A DNA stretch of 8,684 nucleotides from Acidimicrobiales bacterium. GTDB lineage: Bacteria > Actinomycetota > Acidimicrobiia > Acidimicrobiales > SHLQ01. The notes under the pieces are model-generated. The model saw only the letters and a program-made list of their open reading frames with translations, made no database searches and had not been told where the DNA came from. Every line of letters starts with the position of its first letter. Positions within the stretch are counted from its first letter, which is position 1. Below, piece by piece: positions 1-6,352 of this stretch. The position numbers and the translations under genes are program-made. Location of the stretch: NCBI GenBank assembly GCA_013002375.1, contig JABDJW010000281.1, positions 1 through 8,684 of the forward strand, in the 5' to 3' direction.

Positions 1-2
1 AT

Positions 3-632
3 GGCGTGGTGTGTGCGTTGTGGCTCGCCGAACGTACGGGCCAGGGGCAGGTGGTCGACGCCGGCATGGTCGACGGCGTGATGTCGCTGGCCGGTGTGTT
101 CTACGGCATGTCGGCCTCCGGTATGCACTCCGAGACGATGGGCGGCAATCTCTTCGACGGTGGCGCGCCGTTCTACTCGGTGTACGAGACCAGCGATGGC
201 AAGTACGTGAGCGTCGCCCCGATCGAACCCCACTTCTATGCACTGTTGCTCGACAAGATCGGCCTCGATCCGGCTGACCTTCCGGGCCAGTGGGATCAAG
301 CCCAGTGGCCGGTGACCAAGGCCCGGTTCGCCGAGGTGTTTCGAACGAAGACCCGCGACGAGTGGTGCAAGCTACTCGAGAACACCGACGCGTGTTTCGC
401 CCCGATCCTCACGTTCACCGAGGCCACGCAGCACGGCCAGACCGCTCGAGCGTTCGTCGATCCCGATGCCGCCAGCCCCGAGGTCAAGCCGATGCCCCGC
501 CTCAGCGCCACGCCGGGAACCACCCGGCCCTCGCCGCGCTATGTCGGGGCCGACACCGACGAGGTGCTCACCGAGGCCGGATTCTCCGGTGACGACGTGC
601 GCGAGCTTCGGGCGAGCGGCGCGATCGCCTGA
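3..632 (+). CDS. Family III CoA-transferase / alpha-methylacyl-CoA racemase-like protein (5' partial)
   Basis: This is the C-terminal part, about 209 residues, of a CaiB/BaiF (family III CoA-transferase) protein. The frame is open to the left edge and the first GTG is internal, so the true start lies upstream; full-length relatives have roughly 360-400 residues. Seen here, counting from the GTG at position 6: the family signature GQVVDAGMVDG (residues 14-24), GGAPFYSVYE (52-61), IEPHFY (73-78) and TRDEW followed by a DACFAPIL segment. In Mycobacterium tuberculosis MCR the catalytic residues are His126, Asp156 and Glu241. The Glu corresponds to E74 in IEPHFY here, while the His and Asp equivalents lie outside the window. 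The close match to the IEPxFY and GGAPFY motifs favours alpha-methylacyl-CoA racemase (epimerising 2-methyl-branched acyl-CoA in branched fatty acid or sterol side-chain breakdown) over CoA transfer, but substrate cannot be read from this fragment. It ends in TGA, 40 bases before secA, with no evident functional link to it. Confidence 0.88.
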   Translation, partial: GVVCALWLAERTGQGQVVDAGMVDGVMSLAGVFYGMSASGMHSETMGGNLFDGGAPFYSVYETSDGKYVSVAPIEPHFYALLLDKIGLDPADLPGQWDQAQWPVTKARFAEVFRTKTRDEWCKLLENTDACFAPILTFTEATQHGQTARAFVDPDAASPEVKPMPRLSATPGTTRPSPRYVGADTDEVLTEAGFSGDDVRELRASGAIA

Positions 633-644
633 GAACACCGGCGA
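625..644 (+). terminator. Weak hairpin at the end of the racemase-like gene
   Basis: TCGCC (625-629) can pair with GGCGA (640-644) around a 10-base loop that contains the TGA stop codon. It is followed at once by the small palindrome AGGGCGGCCCT (644-654). There is no T-run. Five base pairs is little, and such stems arise by chance in GC-rich DNA, so this is only a possible intrinsic terminator. Confidence 0.22.
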
Positions 645-657
645 GGGCGGCCCTGGT

Positions 658-663
658 TAGACT
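658..663 (+). promoter_or_regulatory. Candidate -10 box of secA
   Basis: TAGACT fits the actinobacterial -10 consensus TANNNT. It ends 9 bases before the secA ATG at 673. A start site about 7 bases past the box would give a leader of only about 3 bases, and no Shine-Dalgarno sequence lies before the ATG, so the message may be leaderless or nearly so. No convincing -35 hexamer is seen about 17 bases upstream. This is inference from spacing and resemblance only. Confidence 0.45.
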
Positions 664-672
664 CAGCGAACG

Positions 673-3396
673 ATGGGAATGTTCGACAAAATTCTGCGGA
701 CGGGCGAGGGTCGCAAGCTCAAGGCACTGCGCGACCTCGTGCCCGATATCAACGATCTCGAGTCCGAGATGAAACTGCTCAGCGACAGTGCGTTGCAGGG
801 CAAGACCGGTGAGTTCCGGCAACGGCTCGAAAACGGCGAGACCCTCGATGAAATGCTGGTCGAGGCGTTTGCGGTGGTGCGCGAGGCCGCCTGGCGGGTC
901 ATCGGCCAGCGGCACTACGACGTCCAGCTGATGGGTGGCGCCGCCCTGCACCTCGGGTGGGTGGCCGAAATGCGCACCGGCGAGGGCAAGACCCTCACGT
1001 CGCTGTTGCCGGTGTATCTCAACGGCCTGAACCAGAAGGGCGTGCACGTCGTCACCGTCAACGACTACCTGGCCAGCCGCGACGCGGAATGGATGGGTGA
1101 AATCCATCGGTGGCTCGGGCTCACCGTCGGACTCGTCGTGCCCGGCAACCGCGATGCCGCCCACAAACGTGAGCAGTACCACTCCGACATCACGTACGGC
1201 ACCAACAACGAGCTCGGTTTCGACTACTTGCGCGACAACATGGCGATGTCGCGCGCCGCGCAGGTGCAGCGGGGTCACGCCTACTGCATCGTCGACGAGA
1301 TCGACTCGATCCTGATCGACGAAGCCCGCACGCCGCTCATCATCAGTGGCCGGGCCGCCGATGCAGCCAAGCTGTACTACCAGTTCGCCTCCGTTGTGCG
1401 CGGACTGCAGCGCGACGTGCACTACGACGTCGACGAGGAGAAACGCATCGTCGCGCCGACCGAAGACGGCATCCACGAGGTCGAGCGGGCCCTCGGCGTC
1501 GACAACCTCTACGACGCGGTGCAGGCCAACCTGGTGCATCAGCTCGGCGCCGCGCTCAAGGCCAAGGAGCTCTACCAGCGCGACAAGGACTACATCATCC
1601 AGGACGGCAACGTGAACATCGTCGACGAGTTCACCGGCCGGGTGCTCGAAGGCCGCCGTTGGTCCGACGGCTTGCACCAAGCGGTCGAGGCCAAGGAGGG
1701 GGTGAAGATCAAGGAGGAGAACCGCACGCTCGCCACGATCACCCTCCAGAACTACTTCCGGATGTACGAGAAGCTGGCCGGGATGACGGGTACCGCCGAG
1801 ACCGAGGCGGCCGAACTGGCCGGCACCTATGGGCTGCAGGTGGTGCCCATCCCGACGAACAAGCCCGTCATTCGCGACGACGCCGGCGATCTGATCTACA
1901 AAACCGAAAACGCCAAGTTCGATGCCGTCATCGAGGATCTCCAGCATCGCCAGGATTCCGGCCAGCCGGTGCTGGTGGGTACCGCCTCGGTCGAGAAGTC
2001 CGAGCTGCTCTCCCGAAAGATGGATCAACGCGGCATCAAGCACGAGGTGCTCAACGCCAAGCAGCACTTCCGCGAAGCCGAGGTCGTCGCGCAAGCGGGC
2101 CGGCTCGGCGCGGTCACTGTCGCCACCAACATGGCCGGTCGAGGCGTCGACATCATCTTGGGCGGCAATCCCGAGATCATGGCCGAACGCGAGGCCAAGG
2201 CCGAGGGGCTCACGCCGGGCACCGAAGAAGCCGACGCGCGAGTTGCCGAACTGATCGCCAAGTTCGAACCGGACTGCAGCGCCGAAGGCGACAAGGTCCG
2301 CGAACTCGGTGGGCTCTACGTCCTCGCCACCGAGCGGCACGAGAGCCGCCGCATCGACAACCAGCTTCGCGGCCGCTCCGGCCGTCAGGGCGACCCCGGC
2401 GAGAGTCGCTTCTACCTGGCCCTCGACGACGACCTCATGCGCTTGTTCGCGACCGGCGCCATGGATTGGGTGATGGGCCGGGCGTTGCCCGACGACACGC
2501 CGATCGAAGCAAAAATGGTCACCAAAGCCATCGAGCGGGCCCAGAACACCGTCGAGCAGAAGAACGCCGAGATCCGCAAGAACGTTCTCAAATACGACGA
2601 GGTGATGAACGAGCAGCGCAAGATCATCTACCAGCGCCGCGACCAGATCCTCGATGGCGCCGATCTGAAGGCCGAAGCCGACGAATACCTGGCCGAATCG
2701 GTCGATTCGCTGATCAGCACCTTCTGCGTCAGCGAACACGCCGAGGACTGGGATCTCGACACGCTCCACGTCGAGGTCACCAACTACTGGCCGACCGAGC
2801 TCTCCATCGACGATCTCGACGCCTGTGCCACGACCGACGAGTTGTACGAGACGCTGATGACCGAGGCGACCGCGTTGTACGAAGCGCGAGAGGAAGAAGT
2901 CGGTCCTGAGGTCATGCGGCAGGTCGAGCGCCAGGTGATGCTGCAGATCATCGATCAACGGTGGCGCGAGCACCTTTACGAGATGGACTACCTCCGCGAC
3001 GGCATCCACCTGCGGGCGATGGGTCAGAAGGACCCCGCGGTCGAGTGGCAGCGGGAAGGCTTCGAGATGTTCGGCTCGCTGATGACCAGCGTGGCCCAGG
3101 ACTTCGTGAAGTACATGATGCACGTCAAGATCGAAGTGCAGACCAACCAGGTCGCGGCCCAATCACCGGCGGCATCCGACGACGACGTCTCCTACTCCGC
3201 TCCCGACGGGCCGGTCCAACAGTTGCCCGGCGCCGGCGGTACCGCAGCTGGCGCGACCGCGACCGCGACCAAACAACCGGTCGCCAACGAGCCGGTGTCG
3301 AACGTGCCGGTGCAGAAGACCGAATGGGAACGCACCGGCCGCAACGAGCCGTGCCCGTGCGGCAGTGGCAAGAAGTTCAAGCACTGCCACGGCTGA
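673..3396 (+). CDS. secA: Preprotein translocase ATPase SecA
   Basis: The 907-residue protein is the motor that pushes unfolded preproteins through SecYEG using ATP. Length is close to E. coli SecA (901). Seen in order: N-terminal MFDKILRTGEGR; DVQLMGG with the nucleotide-binding glutamine Q85; Walker A MRTGEGKT (100-107); Walker B DEID (208-211) followed by the SecA signature ILIDEARTPLIISG; the preprotein cross-linking domain at about 220-365; GMTGTAETE from residue 370; motif V TNMAGRGVDIILGGN (485-499); motif VI QLRGRSGRQGD (564-574) with its arginine fingers; then scaffold and wing regions. A low-complexity Ala/Thr/Pro/Val linker (about 830-885) leads to the zinc-binding SEC-C tail CPCGSGKKFKHCHG with ligands C894, C896, C905 and H906, which binds SecB or ribosomes in studied species. 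With this tail and full length it is the essential housekeeping SecA (SecA1 type), not accessory SecA2. Starts at 673 and 679 (both ATG) are possible; 673 is nearer the -10 box. Motif V reads GRGVDI where most characterised SecAs have GRGTDI. Confidence 0.97.
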   Translation: MGMFDKILRTGEGRKLKALRDLVPDINDLESEMKLLSDSALQGKTGEFRQRLENGETLDEMLVEAFAVVREAAWRVIGQRHYDVQLMGGAALHLGWVAEMRTGEGKTLTSLLPVYLNGLNQKGVHVVTVNDYLASRDAEWMGEIHRWLGLTVGLVVPGNRDAAHKREQYHSDITYGTNNELGFDYLRDNMAMSRAAQVQRGHAYCIVDEIDSILIDEARTPLIISGRAADAAKLYYQFASVVRGLQRDVHYDVDEEKRIVAPTEDGIHEVERALGVDNLYDAVQANLVHQLGAALKAKELYQRDKDYIIQDGNVNIVDEFTGRVLEGRRWSDGLHQAVEAKEGVKIKEENRTLATITLQNYFRMYEKLAGMTGTAETEAAELAGTYGLQVVPIPTNKPVIRDDAGDLIYKTENAKFDAVIEDLQHRQDSGQPVLVGTASVEKSELLSRKMDQRGIKHEVLNAKQHFREAEVVAQAGRLGAVTVATNMAGRGVDIILGGNPEIMAEREAKAEGLTPGTEEADARVAELIAKFEPDCSAEGDKVRELGGLYVLATERHESRRIDNQLRGRSGRQGDPGESRFYLALDDDLMRLFATGAMDWVMGRALPDDTPIEAKMVTKAIERAQNTVEQKNAEIRKNVLKYDEVMNEQRKIIYQRRDQILDGADLKAEADEYLAESVDSLISTFCVSEHAEDWDLDTLHVEVTNYWPTELSIDDLDACATTDELYETLMTEATALYEAREEEVGPEVMRQVERQVMLQIIDQRWREHLYEMDYLRDGIHLRAMGQKDPAVEWQREGFEMFGSLMTSVAQDFVKYMMHVKIEVQTNQVAAQSPAASDDDVSYSAPDGPVQQLPGAGGTAAGATATATKQPVANEPVSNVPVQKTEWERTGRNEPCPCGSGKKFKHCHG
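3253..3270 (+). repeat. Three tandem GCGACC hexamers inside secA
   Basis: GCGACC occurs three times head to tail in the linker region of secA, coding an alternating Ala-Thr run. It lies just before the SEC-C tail in the least conserved part of the protein, so slippage there would change linker length without touching a domain. Confidence 0.6.
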
Positions 3397-3410
3397 TTCC
3401 TTCCGCAGGC

Positions 3411-3436
3411 TCGATCCGCCCGTCGGGCGGGCTCGA
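3411..3436 (+). terminator. Hairpin 1 downstream of secA (probable intrinsic terminator)
   Basis: CCGCCCG (3416-3422) and CGGGCGG (3424-3430) are perfect complements separated by one base, which folds as a 6-bp stem with a 3-base loop. The flanking TCGA at 3411-3414 can pair with TCGA at 3433-3436 across a small internal loop. The first stem base is 20 bases after the secA stop. There is no T-run, as is common for proposed actinobacterial terminators. Followed immediately by a second strong hairpin. Confidence 0.5.
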
Positions 3437-3444
3437 CTCGCGCT

Positions 3445-3471
3445 GCGGCTGCAGCAGAGCTGCTGAGCCGC
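3445..3471 (+). terminator. Hairpin 2 downstream of secA
   Basis: GCGGCT (3445-3450) pairs with AGCCGC (3466-3471) and CAGCAG (3452-3457) with CTGCTG (3460-3465), with one bulged G at 3451 and a tight AG centre: about 11-12 base pairs in all. CGAC (3434-3437) and GTCG (3474-3477) could extend it further out. Together with hairpin 1 it would separate secA transcription from prfB. The pair could also be a copy of a dispersed palindromic repeat, which cannot be judged from one window. Confidence 0.5.
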
Positions 3472-3500
3472 TCGTCGTCCCTCCTCGCTCCCGGGGTCGC

Positions 3501-3506
3501 TAGCCT
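3501..3506 (+). promoter_or_regulatory. Candidate -10 box of prfB, leaderless start
   Basis: TAGCCT fits TANNNT and its last T lies exactly 7 bases before the G of the prfB GTG at 3513. That is the spacing expected if transcription begins on the first base of the start codon. No Shine-Dalgarno sequence is present. No clear -35 box is seen, which is common for actinobacterial promoters. Inferred from position and consensus. Confidence 0.5.
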
Positions 3507-3512
3507 GACAGC

Positions 3513-4637
3513 GTGCAGGATTTCAGTGACGAGCTGCGGGCGCTCGCAACGCGGCTCGACGAAGCCAAGGGTTACCTCAAGATCGACGAACTGCGGGCCC
3601 GGCGGCCGCAGCTCGAAGCCGAGATGTCGCGCCCCGATCTCTGGGACGACGCCGATGCGGCCCGCAAGGTCCAGACCGAGCTGAGCGCCCTCGTCGACGA
3701 CATCGGGCAATACGAACAACTCGACGAGAAGCTGACGTACATCACCGAGCTGGCCGAGCTGGCCCGGGAGATGGGCGACGAATCCGAAGAACCGGAGATC
3801 GCGGCCGGTATTGCCGAACTCGCCACCGCGTTCGAGCACCTCGAACTTCGCTCGCTGTTCGTTGGTGAGTACGACGAGAAGGACGCCGTCTGCCTGGTGA
3901 AGTCGGGCGAGGGCGGCACCGACGCCCAGGACTGGGCCGACATGTTGCTGCGCATGTACAAGCGCTGGTGCGACAGCCGGGGCTTCGACTTCCAGGTCGA
4001 ATCGATTTCCGAGGGCACCGAGGCCGGCATCTCGTCGGCCGAGTTCACCGTACGGGGCCGTTACGCCTATGGGCTGATGCGGGCCGAGCACGGCGTGCAC
4101 CGGCTGGTGCGCATCTCGCCGTTCAACAACGAAGGCAAGCGCCAGACCGCGTTCGCGTCGGTCCAGGTCGTGCCGTTCTTCGAGGAAATGGCCAACGAGG
4201 TCGAGATCGACGAGAAAGATCTCCGCATCGACACCTACCGGTCGTCGGGCGCCGGCGGCCAGCACATCAACGTGACCGATTCGGCGGTGCGGATCACCCA
4301 CAACCCGACCGGCATCGTGGTGTCGTGTCAGAACGAGCGAAGCCAACATCAGAACAAGGACCGAGCCATGCAGATGCTGGCCGCCAAGCTGCTCGATCTC
4401 GAGCGGCAGCAGCGCGACGCCGATATCGCCGAGATTGCCGGCGAGGCCAAGAATGTCGGCTTCGGCAGCCAGATTCGCAGCTACGTCACCCAGCCGTACC
4501 AGATGGTCAAGGATCTGCGTACCGAACACGAGGTCGGCAACGTCGAATCGGTGTTCAACGGCGATCTCGACGGCTTCATGGAGGCCTACCTTCGCCAACA
4601 GCGAGCGGCGGCGACCGGCGAGGCGGCCAACGCGTAG
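3513..4637 (+). CDS. prfB: Peptide chain release factor 2 (RF2)
   Basis: The 374-residue class I release factor recognises UGA and UAA in the ribosomal A site and triggers peptidyl-tRNA hydrolysis. The N-terminal helical domain (about 1-110) is followed by the codon-reading motif SPF at residues 202-204, which distinguishes RF2 from RF1 (PxT), and by the catalytic GGQ at 248-250, whose glutamine is normally methylated by PrmC. The family run NERSQHQNKDRAMQMLAAKL follows. The residue corresponding to E. coli K-12 Thr246 is a serine here. The frame is continuous from the GTG: after GYL, where E. coli has its in-frame TGA and +1 shift, the codons read straight on, so the classic autoregulatory frameshift is absent. 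The gene ends in TAG, a codon RF2 does not read. It probably has its own promoter (3501-3506) and terminator (4623-4654), so it seems a separate unit despite standing between secA and ftsEX. The GTG is chosen for its fit with the -10 box and the family N-terminus. Confidence 0.97.
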   Translation: MQDFSDELRALATRLDEAKGYLKIDELRARRPQLEAEMSRPDLWDDADAARKVQTELSALVDDIGQYEQLDEKLTYITELAELAREMGDESEEPEIAAGIAELATAFEHLELRSLFVGEYDEKDAVCLVKSGEGGTDAQDWADMLLRMYKRWCDSRGFDFQVESISEGTEAGISSAEFTVRGRYAYGLMRAEHGVHRLVRISPFNNEGKRQTAFASVQVVPFFEEMANEVEIDEKDLRIDTYRSSGAGGQHINVTDSAVRITHNPTGIVVSCQNERSQHQNKDRAMQMLAAKLLDLERQQRDADIAEIAGEAKNVGFGSQIRSYVTQPYQMVKDLRTEHEVGNVESVFNGDLDGFMEAYLRQQRAAATGEAANA

Positions 4638-4654
4638 CGTGTTGCGTTGGCCGC
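4623..4654 (+). terminator. Perfect 11-bp hairpin around the prfB stop codon
   Basis: GCGGCCAACGC (4623-4633) is followed, after a 10-base loop (4634-4643), by its exact reverse complement GCGTTGGCCGC (4644-4654). The TAG stop codon of prfB (4635-4637) sits inside the loop, so the left arm codes the last residues of RF2. There is no T-run. A strong GC-rich stem at a gene end fits an intrinsic terminator or an mRNA 3'-end stabiliser. A terminating ribosome would cover the left arm, so folding could depend on translation. Confidence 0.6.
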
Positions 4655-4740
4655 GCCGAGGCATCACCGCGCGCCACTGCTAGCGTGTTCTGGGCGTATT
4701 TCGCCCTGAATCGCCTCCCCCTATTCTTCGGTGCCGATGC
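4655..4740 (+). promoter_or_regulatory. prfB-ftsE gap with candidate ftsE -10 box
   Basis: The gap holds two boxes fitting TANNNT: TAGCGT at 4681-4686 and TATTCT at 4722-4727. TATTCT is the better candidate; a start about 7 bases downstream, near 4734, would leave a leader of about 7 bases, too short for a Shine-Dalgarno site, and none is seen. TTTCGC (4699-4704) is a poor -35 at 17 bases spacing. The sequence just after the box, TTCGGTGCCGATG (4727-4739), recurs with one change before the M23 gene. Confidence 0.42.
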
Positions 4741-5418
4741 ATGATCAAACTTGAAGAAGTCACCAAGGTCTACAAGGGCAACGTCACCGCTCTTCGACGG
4801 GCCAGCGCTGACATCGGCAAGGGTGAATTCGTCTTCCTGGTCGGGCCGTCGGGCTCGGGCAAGTCGACGTTCATCCGGCTGTTGAACCGCGAAGAAACCG
4901 CCGATGAAGGCCGCATCTTCGTCGCCGGCAAGGACATTTCGCAGCTCAACAGCTGGAAGGTGCCGTATCTGCGGCGCAACATCGGCTGCATCTTCCAGGA
5001 CTTCAAGCTGCTGCCCAAGAAGACCGTGGCCGAGAACGTGGCGTTCGCGCTGGAAGTCATCGGCCGACCCAACCATGTGATTCAGAAGCAGGTGCCGGCC
5101 ATTCTCGAGCTGGTCGGGCTCTCCGACAAGATGGGCCGCTTCCCCGACGAGCTCTCCGGCGGCGAGCAACAGCGGGTGTCGATCGCCCGCGCCTTCGTCA
5201 ACCGGCCGCTGATCATGTTGGCCGACGAACCGACCGGCAACCTCGATCCCGCCACCTCGGTGGGCATCATGCGGTTGCTCGATCGCATCAACCGCACCGG
5301 CACGACGGTGGTGATGGCGACCCACGATCGCGGCATCGTCGATACCATGCGACGCCGGGTCATCGAACTCGAGGACGGCAACATCGTCCGCGACCAGGCC
5401 CAGGGGGTCTACGAGTGA
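4741..5418 (+). CDS. ftsE: Cell division ATP-binding protein FtsE
   Basis: The 225-residue ATPase of the FtsEX complex sits at the cytoplasmic face of the septum and uses ATP to change the conformation of FtsX. All ABC ATPase motifs are present: Walker A GPSGSGKST (35-43), Q-loop Q86, signature LSGGEQQR (138-145), Walker B LIMLADEP (157-164) with catalytic E163, D-loop NLD, and switch histidine H195 in ATHD. Length and the N-terminus MIKLEEVTKVY match FtsE (about 220-230 residues), and the partner ftsX directly behind settles the identity against other small ABC ATPases such as LolD or MacB. The ATG at 4741 is taken as start. Another ATG at 4737 overlaps it out of frame and reads only five codons before TGA. 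No Shine-Dalgarno sequence precedes the start. The stop overlaps the ftsX start by 4 bases (GTGA), which indicates translational coupling and equal stoichiometry. Confidence 0.96.
   Translation: MIKLEEVTKVYKGNVTALRRASADIGKGEFVFLVGPSGSGKSTFIRLLNREETADEGRIFVAGKDISQLNSWKVPYLRRNIGCIFQDFKLLPKKTVAENVAFALEVIGRPNHVIQKQVPAILELVGLSDKMGRFPDELSGGEQQRVSIARAFVNRPLIMLADEPTGNLDPATSVGIMRLLDRINRTGTTVVMATHDRGIVDTMRRRVIELEDGNIVRDQAQGVYE
5402..5407 (+). promoter_or_regulatory. Shine-Dalgarno site of ftsX
   Basis: AGGGGG, within the last codons of ftsE, lies 7 bases before the ftsX GTG. It supports the GTG at 5415 as start. It also contrasts with secA, prfB and ftsE, which have no such site, as expected for an internal operon gene that cannot be leaderless. 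Confidence 0.6.
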
Positions 5419-6305
5419 AAGTCCGCTATCTGCTCCGCGAGACCGGCGCCAACCTGTGGCGCAACATCTCGCTCACCATCGCCGCGGTGTTCGCGGTCGG
5501 CGTGTCGCTCACGCTGTTCGGCACCGCCCGCATGTTCAGCGACGGGGTCGAGAACGCCACCAAGCGGTGGGAGGGCGGCATCGAATTCGTGGTGTGGATG
5601 AACCCCGATGCCACCCCCGAACAGGACGCCGCCATTCGGGAAACGCTGCAGACCAGCCCGCAGATCAAGGAATCGAAATACGTCGACCAAGACGCGGCCT
5701 ACATCGAATTCCAGGAGCTCTTCGCCGACACGCCCGAGCTGCTCGACGCGGTTCTGCCCGAGGATCTTCCGCCGTCGTATCGGGTGGTGCCCACCAACCC
5801 CGACGCGCTCGTGGTCGAGGAGTTGGGCAGCCGGTTCGAGGAGCGTGCCGGCGTTCGCGATGTCGTGTTCGCCACCGACACGATCCAGGAGATCCAATCG
5901 ACCTTCAATCGGGTGAGCTTTTGGTTCTTGGCCGGCTCACTGGTGTTGCTGGTGGTGGCCTTGTTGCTCATCTTGAACACGATCATCATGGCCATCAACG
6001 GTCGACGGCGCGAGATCGAGGTCATGAAGTTGGTGGGTGCCTCGAACTGGTACGTCCGATTACCGTTCATGCTCGAGGGTCTGCTGCAGGGACTGTTGGG
6101 TGCCGCGCTCGCGGTCGGCGGCGCCATGGCCATTCGCCGCGCCGTGATCGACAAGTTCGCGTCGTCGGAGAAGATCCGCCTGTTCGAGGGCTTCACGATC
6201 TCCGACGGGCAGTTCTACTCGGTCGCCACCCTGCTGATCGCCATCGGCGTGGGGATCGCCGTGCTGGGCTCCGGCGTCGCCGTGAGCCGCCATCTCGACG
6301 TCTGA
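5415..6305 (+). CDS. ftsX: Cell division protein FtsX, septal ABC-type membrane subunit
   Basis: The 296-residue membrane partner of FtsE passes ATP-driven movement across the membrane to a peptidoglycan hydrolase. Topology read from hydrophobicity: a short cytoplasmic N-terminus (YLLRETGANLWRN), TM1 at about 18-37, an extracellular domain at about 38-165, TM2 at 169-193, TM3 at about 217-240, TM4 at about 267-290 and a short C-terminus. This is the four-TM FtsX plan with its one large outer loop. After TM2 comes the FtsX hallmark RRREIEVMKLVGAS (197-210), the cytoplasmic coupling region facing FtsE. The outer loop carries the ELFADTPELLDAVLPEDLPPS-like stretch (about residues 105-125), the type of lobe that binds the hydrolase coiled coil in studied FtsX proteins. 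The GTG start overlaps the ftsE stop. The adjacent M23 gene is the likely partner. No oddities of length or frame. Confidence 0.95.
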   Translation: MKVRYLLRETGANLWRNISLTIAAVFAVGVSLTLFGTARMFSDGVENATKRWEGGIEFVVWMNPDATPEQDAAIRETLQTSPQIKESKYVDQDAAYIEFQELFADTPELLDAVLPEDLPPSYRVVPTNPDALVVEELGSRFEERAGVRDVVFATDTIQEIQSTFNRVSFWFLAGSLVLLVVALLLILNTIIMAINGRRREIEVMKLVGASNWYVRLPFMLEGLLQGLLGAALAVGGAMAIRRAVIDKFASSEKIRLFEGFTISDGQFYSVATLLIAIGVGIAVLGSGVAVSRHLDV

Positions 6306-6352
6306 GCCGGCGTCAAGGCTAACCCTCACCGGTTTGGTGCCGATGAGACACT
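6306..6352 (+). promoter_or_regulatory. ftsX-M23 gap with motif shared with the ftsE leader
   Basis: The 47-base gap contains TTTGGTGCCGATG (6333-6345), which differs at one base from TTCGGTGCCGATG at 4727-4739 directly before ftsE. TAACCC (6320-6325) is an imperfect -10 candidate lacking the final T. A weak hairpin CACC/GGTG (6327-6339) covers part of the motif. No Shine-Dalgarno sequence precedes the GTG at 6353. The M23 gene may be read through from ftsEX, have its own start site, or both. Confidence 0.3.

Noticed and set aside
45..77. Asp in VVDAGMVDG as the catalytic Asp of the racemase-like protein
   Set aside because: Counting back from the IEPxFY glutamate, the distance (56 residues) is too short for the MCR Asp156-Glu241 spacing (85). 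The catalytic Asp must lie upstream of the window.
1659..2909. 416-codon + strand frame inside secA
   Set aside because: It is an Arg-rich +1 shadow of secA with no domain, and the secA frame has all its motifs over the same bases.
568..3162. Open frame of 864 codons on the - strand opposite secA
   Set aside because: It mirrors secA almost exactly. Its composition (very rich in His, Asp, Leu, Val, Gly) is what the complement of GAG/GAC/GCC-rich coding sequence gives, and it has no recognisable domain. Long antisense frames are expected at this GC content.
3192..4667. Open frame of 491 codons on the - strand opposite prfB
   Set aside because: It has the same antisense composition artefact, crosses the secA end, the hairpin gap and all of prfB, and shows no family motif.
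4635..4689. Direct repeat TAGCGTGTT at 4635-4643 and 4681-4689
   Set aside because: Nine bases is short. The first copy is largely fixed by the prfB stop and hairpin loop, and the second overlaps a possible -10 box. No target-site or element structure surrounds them.
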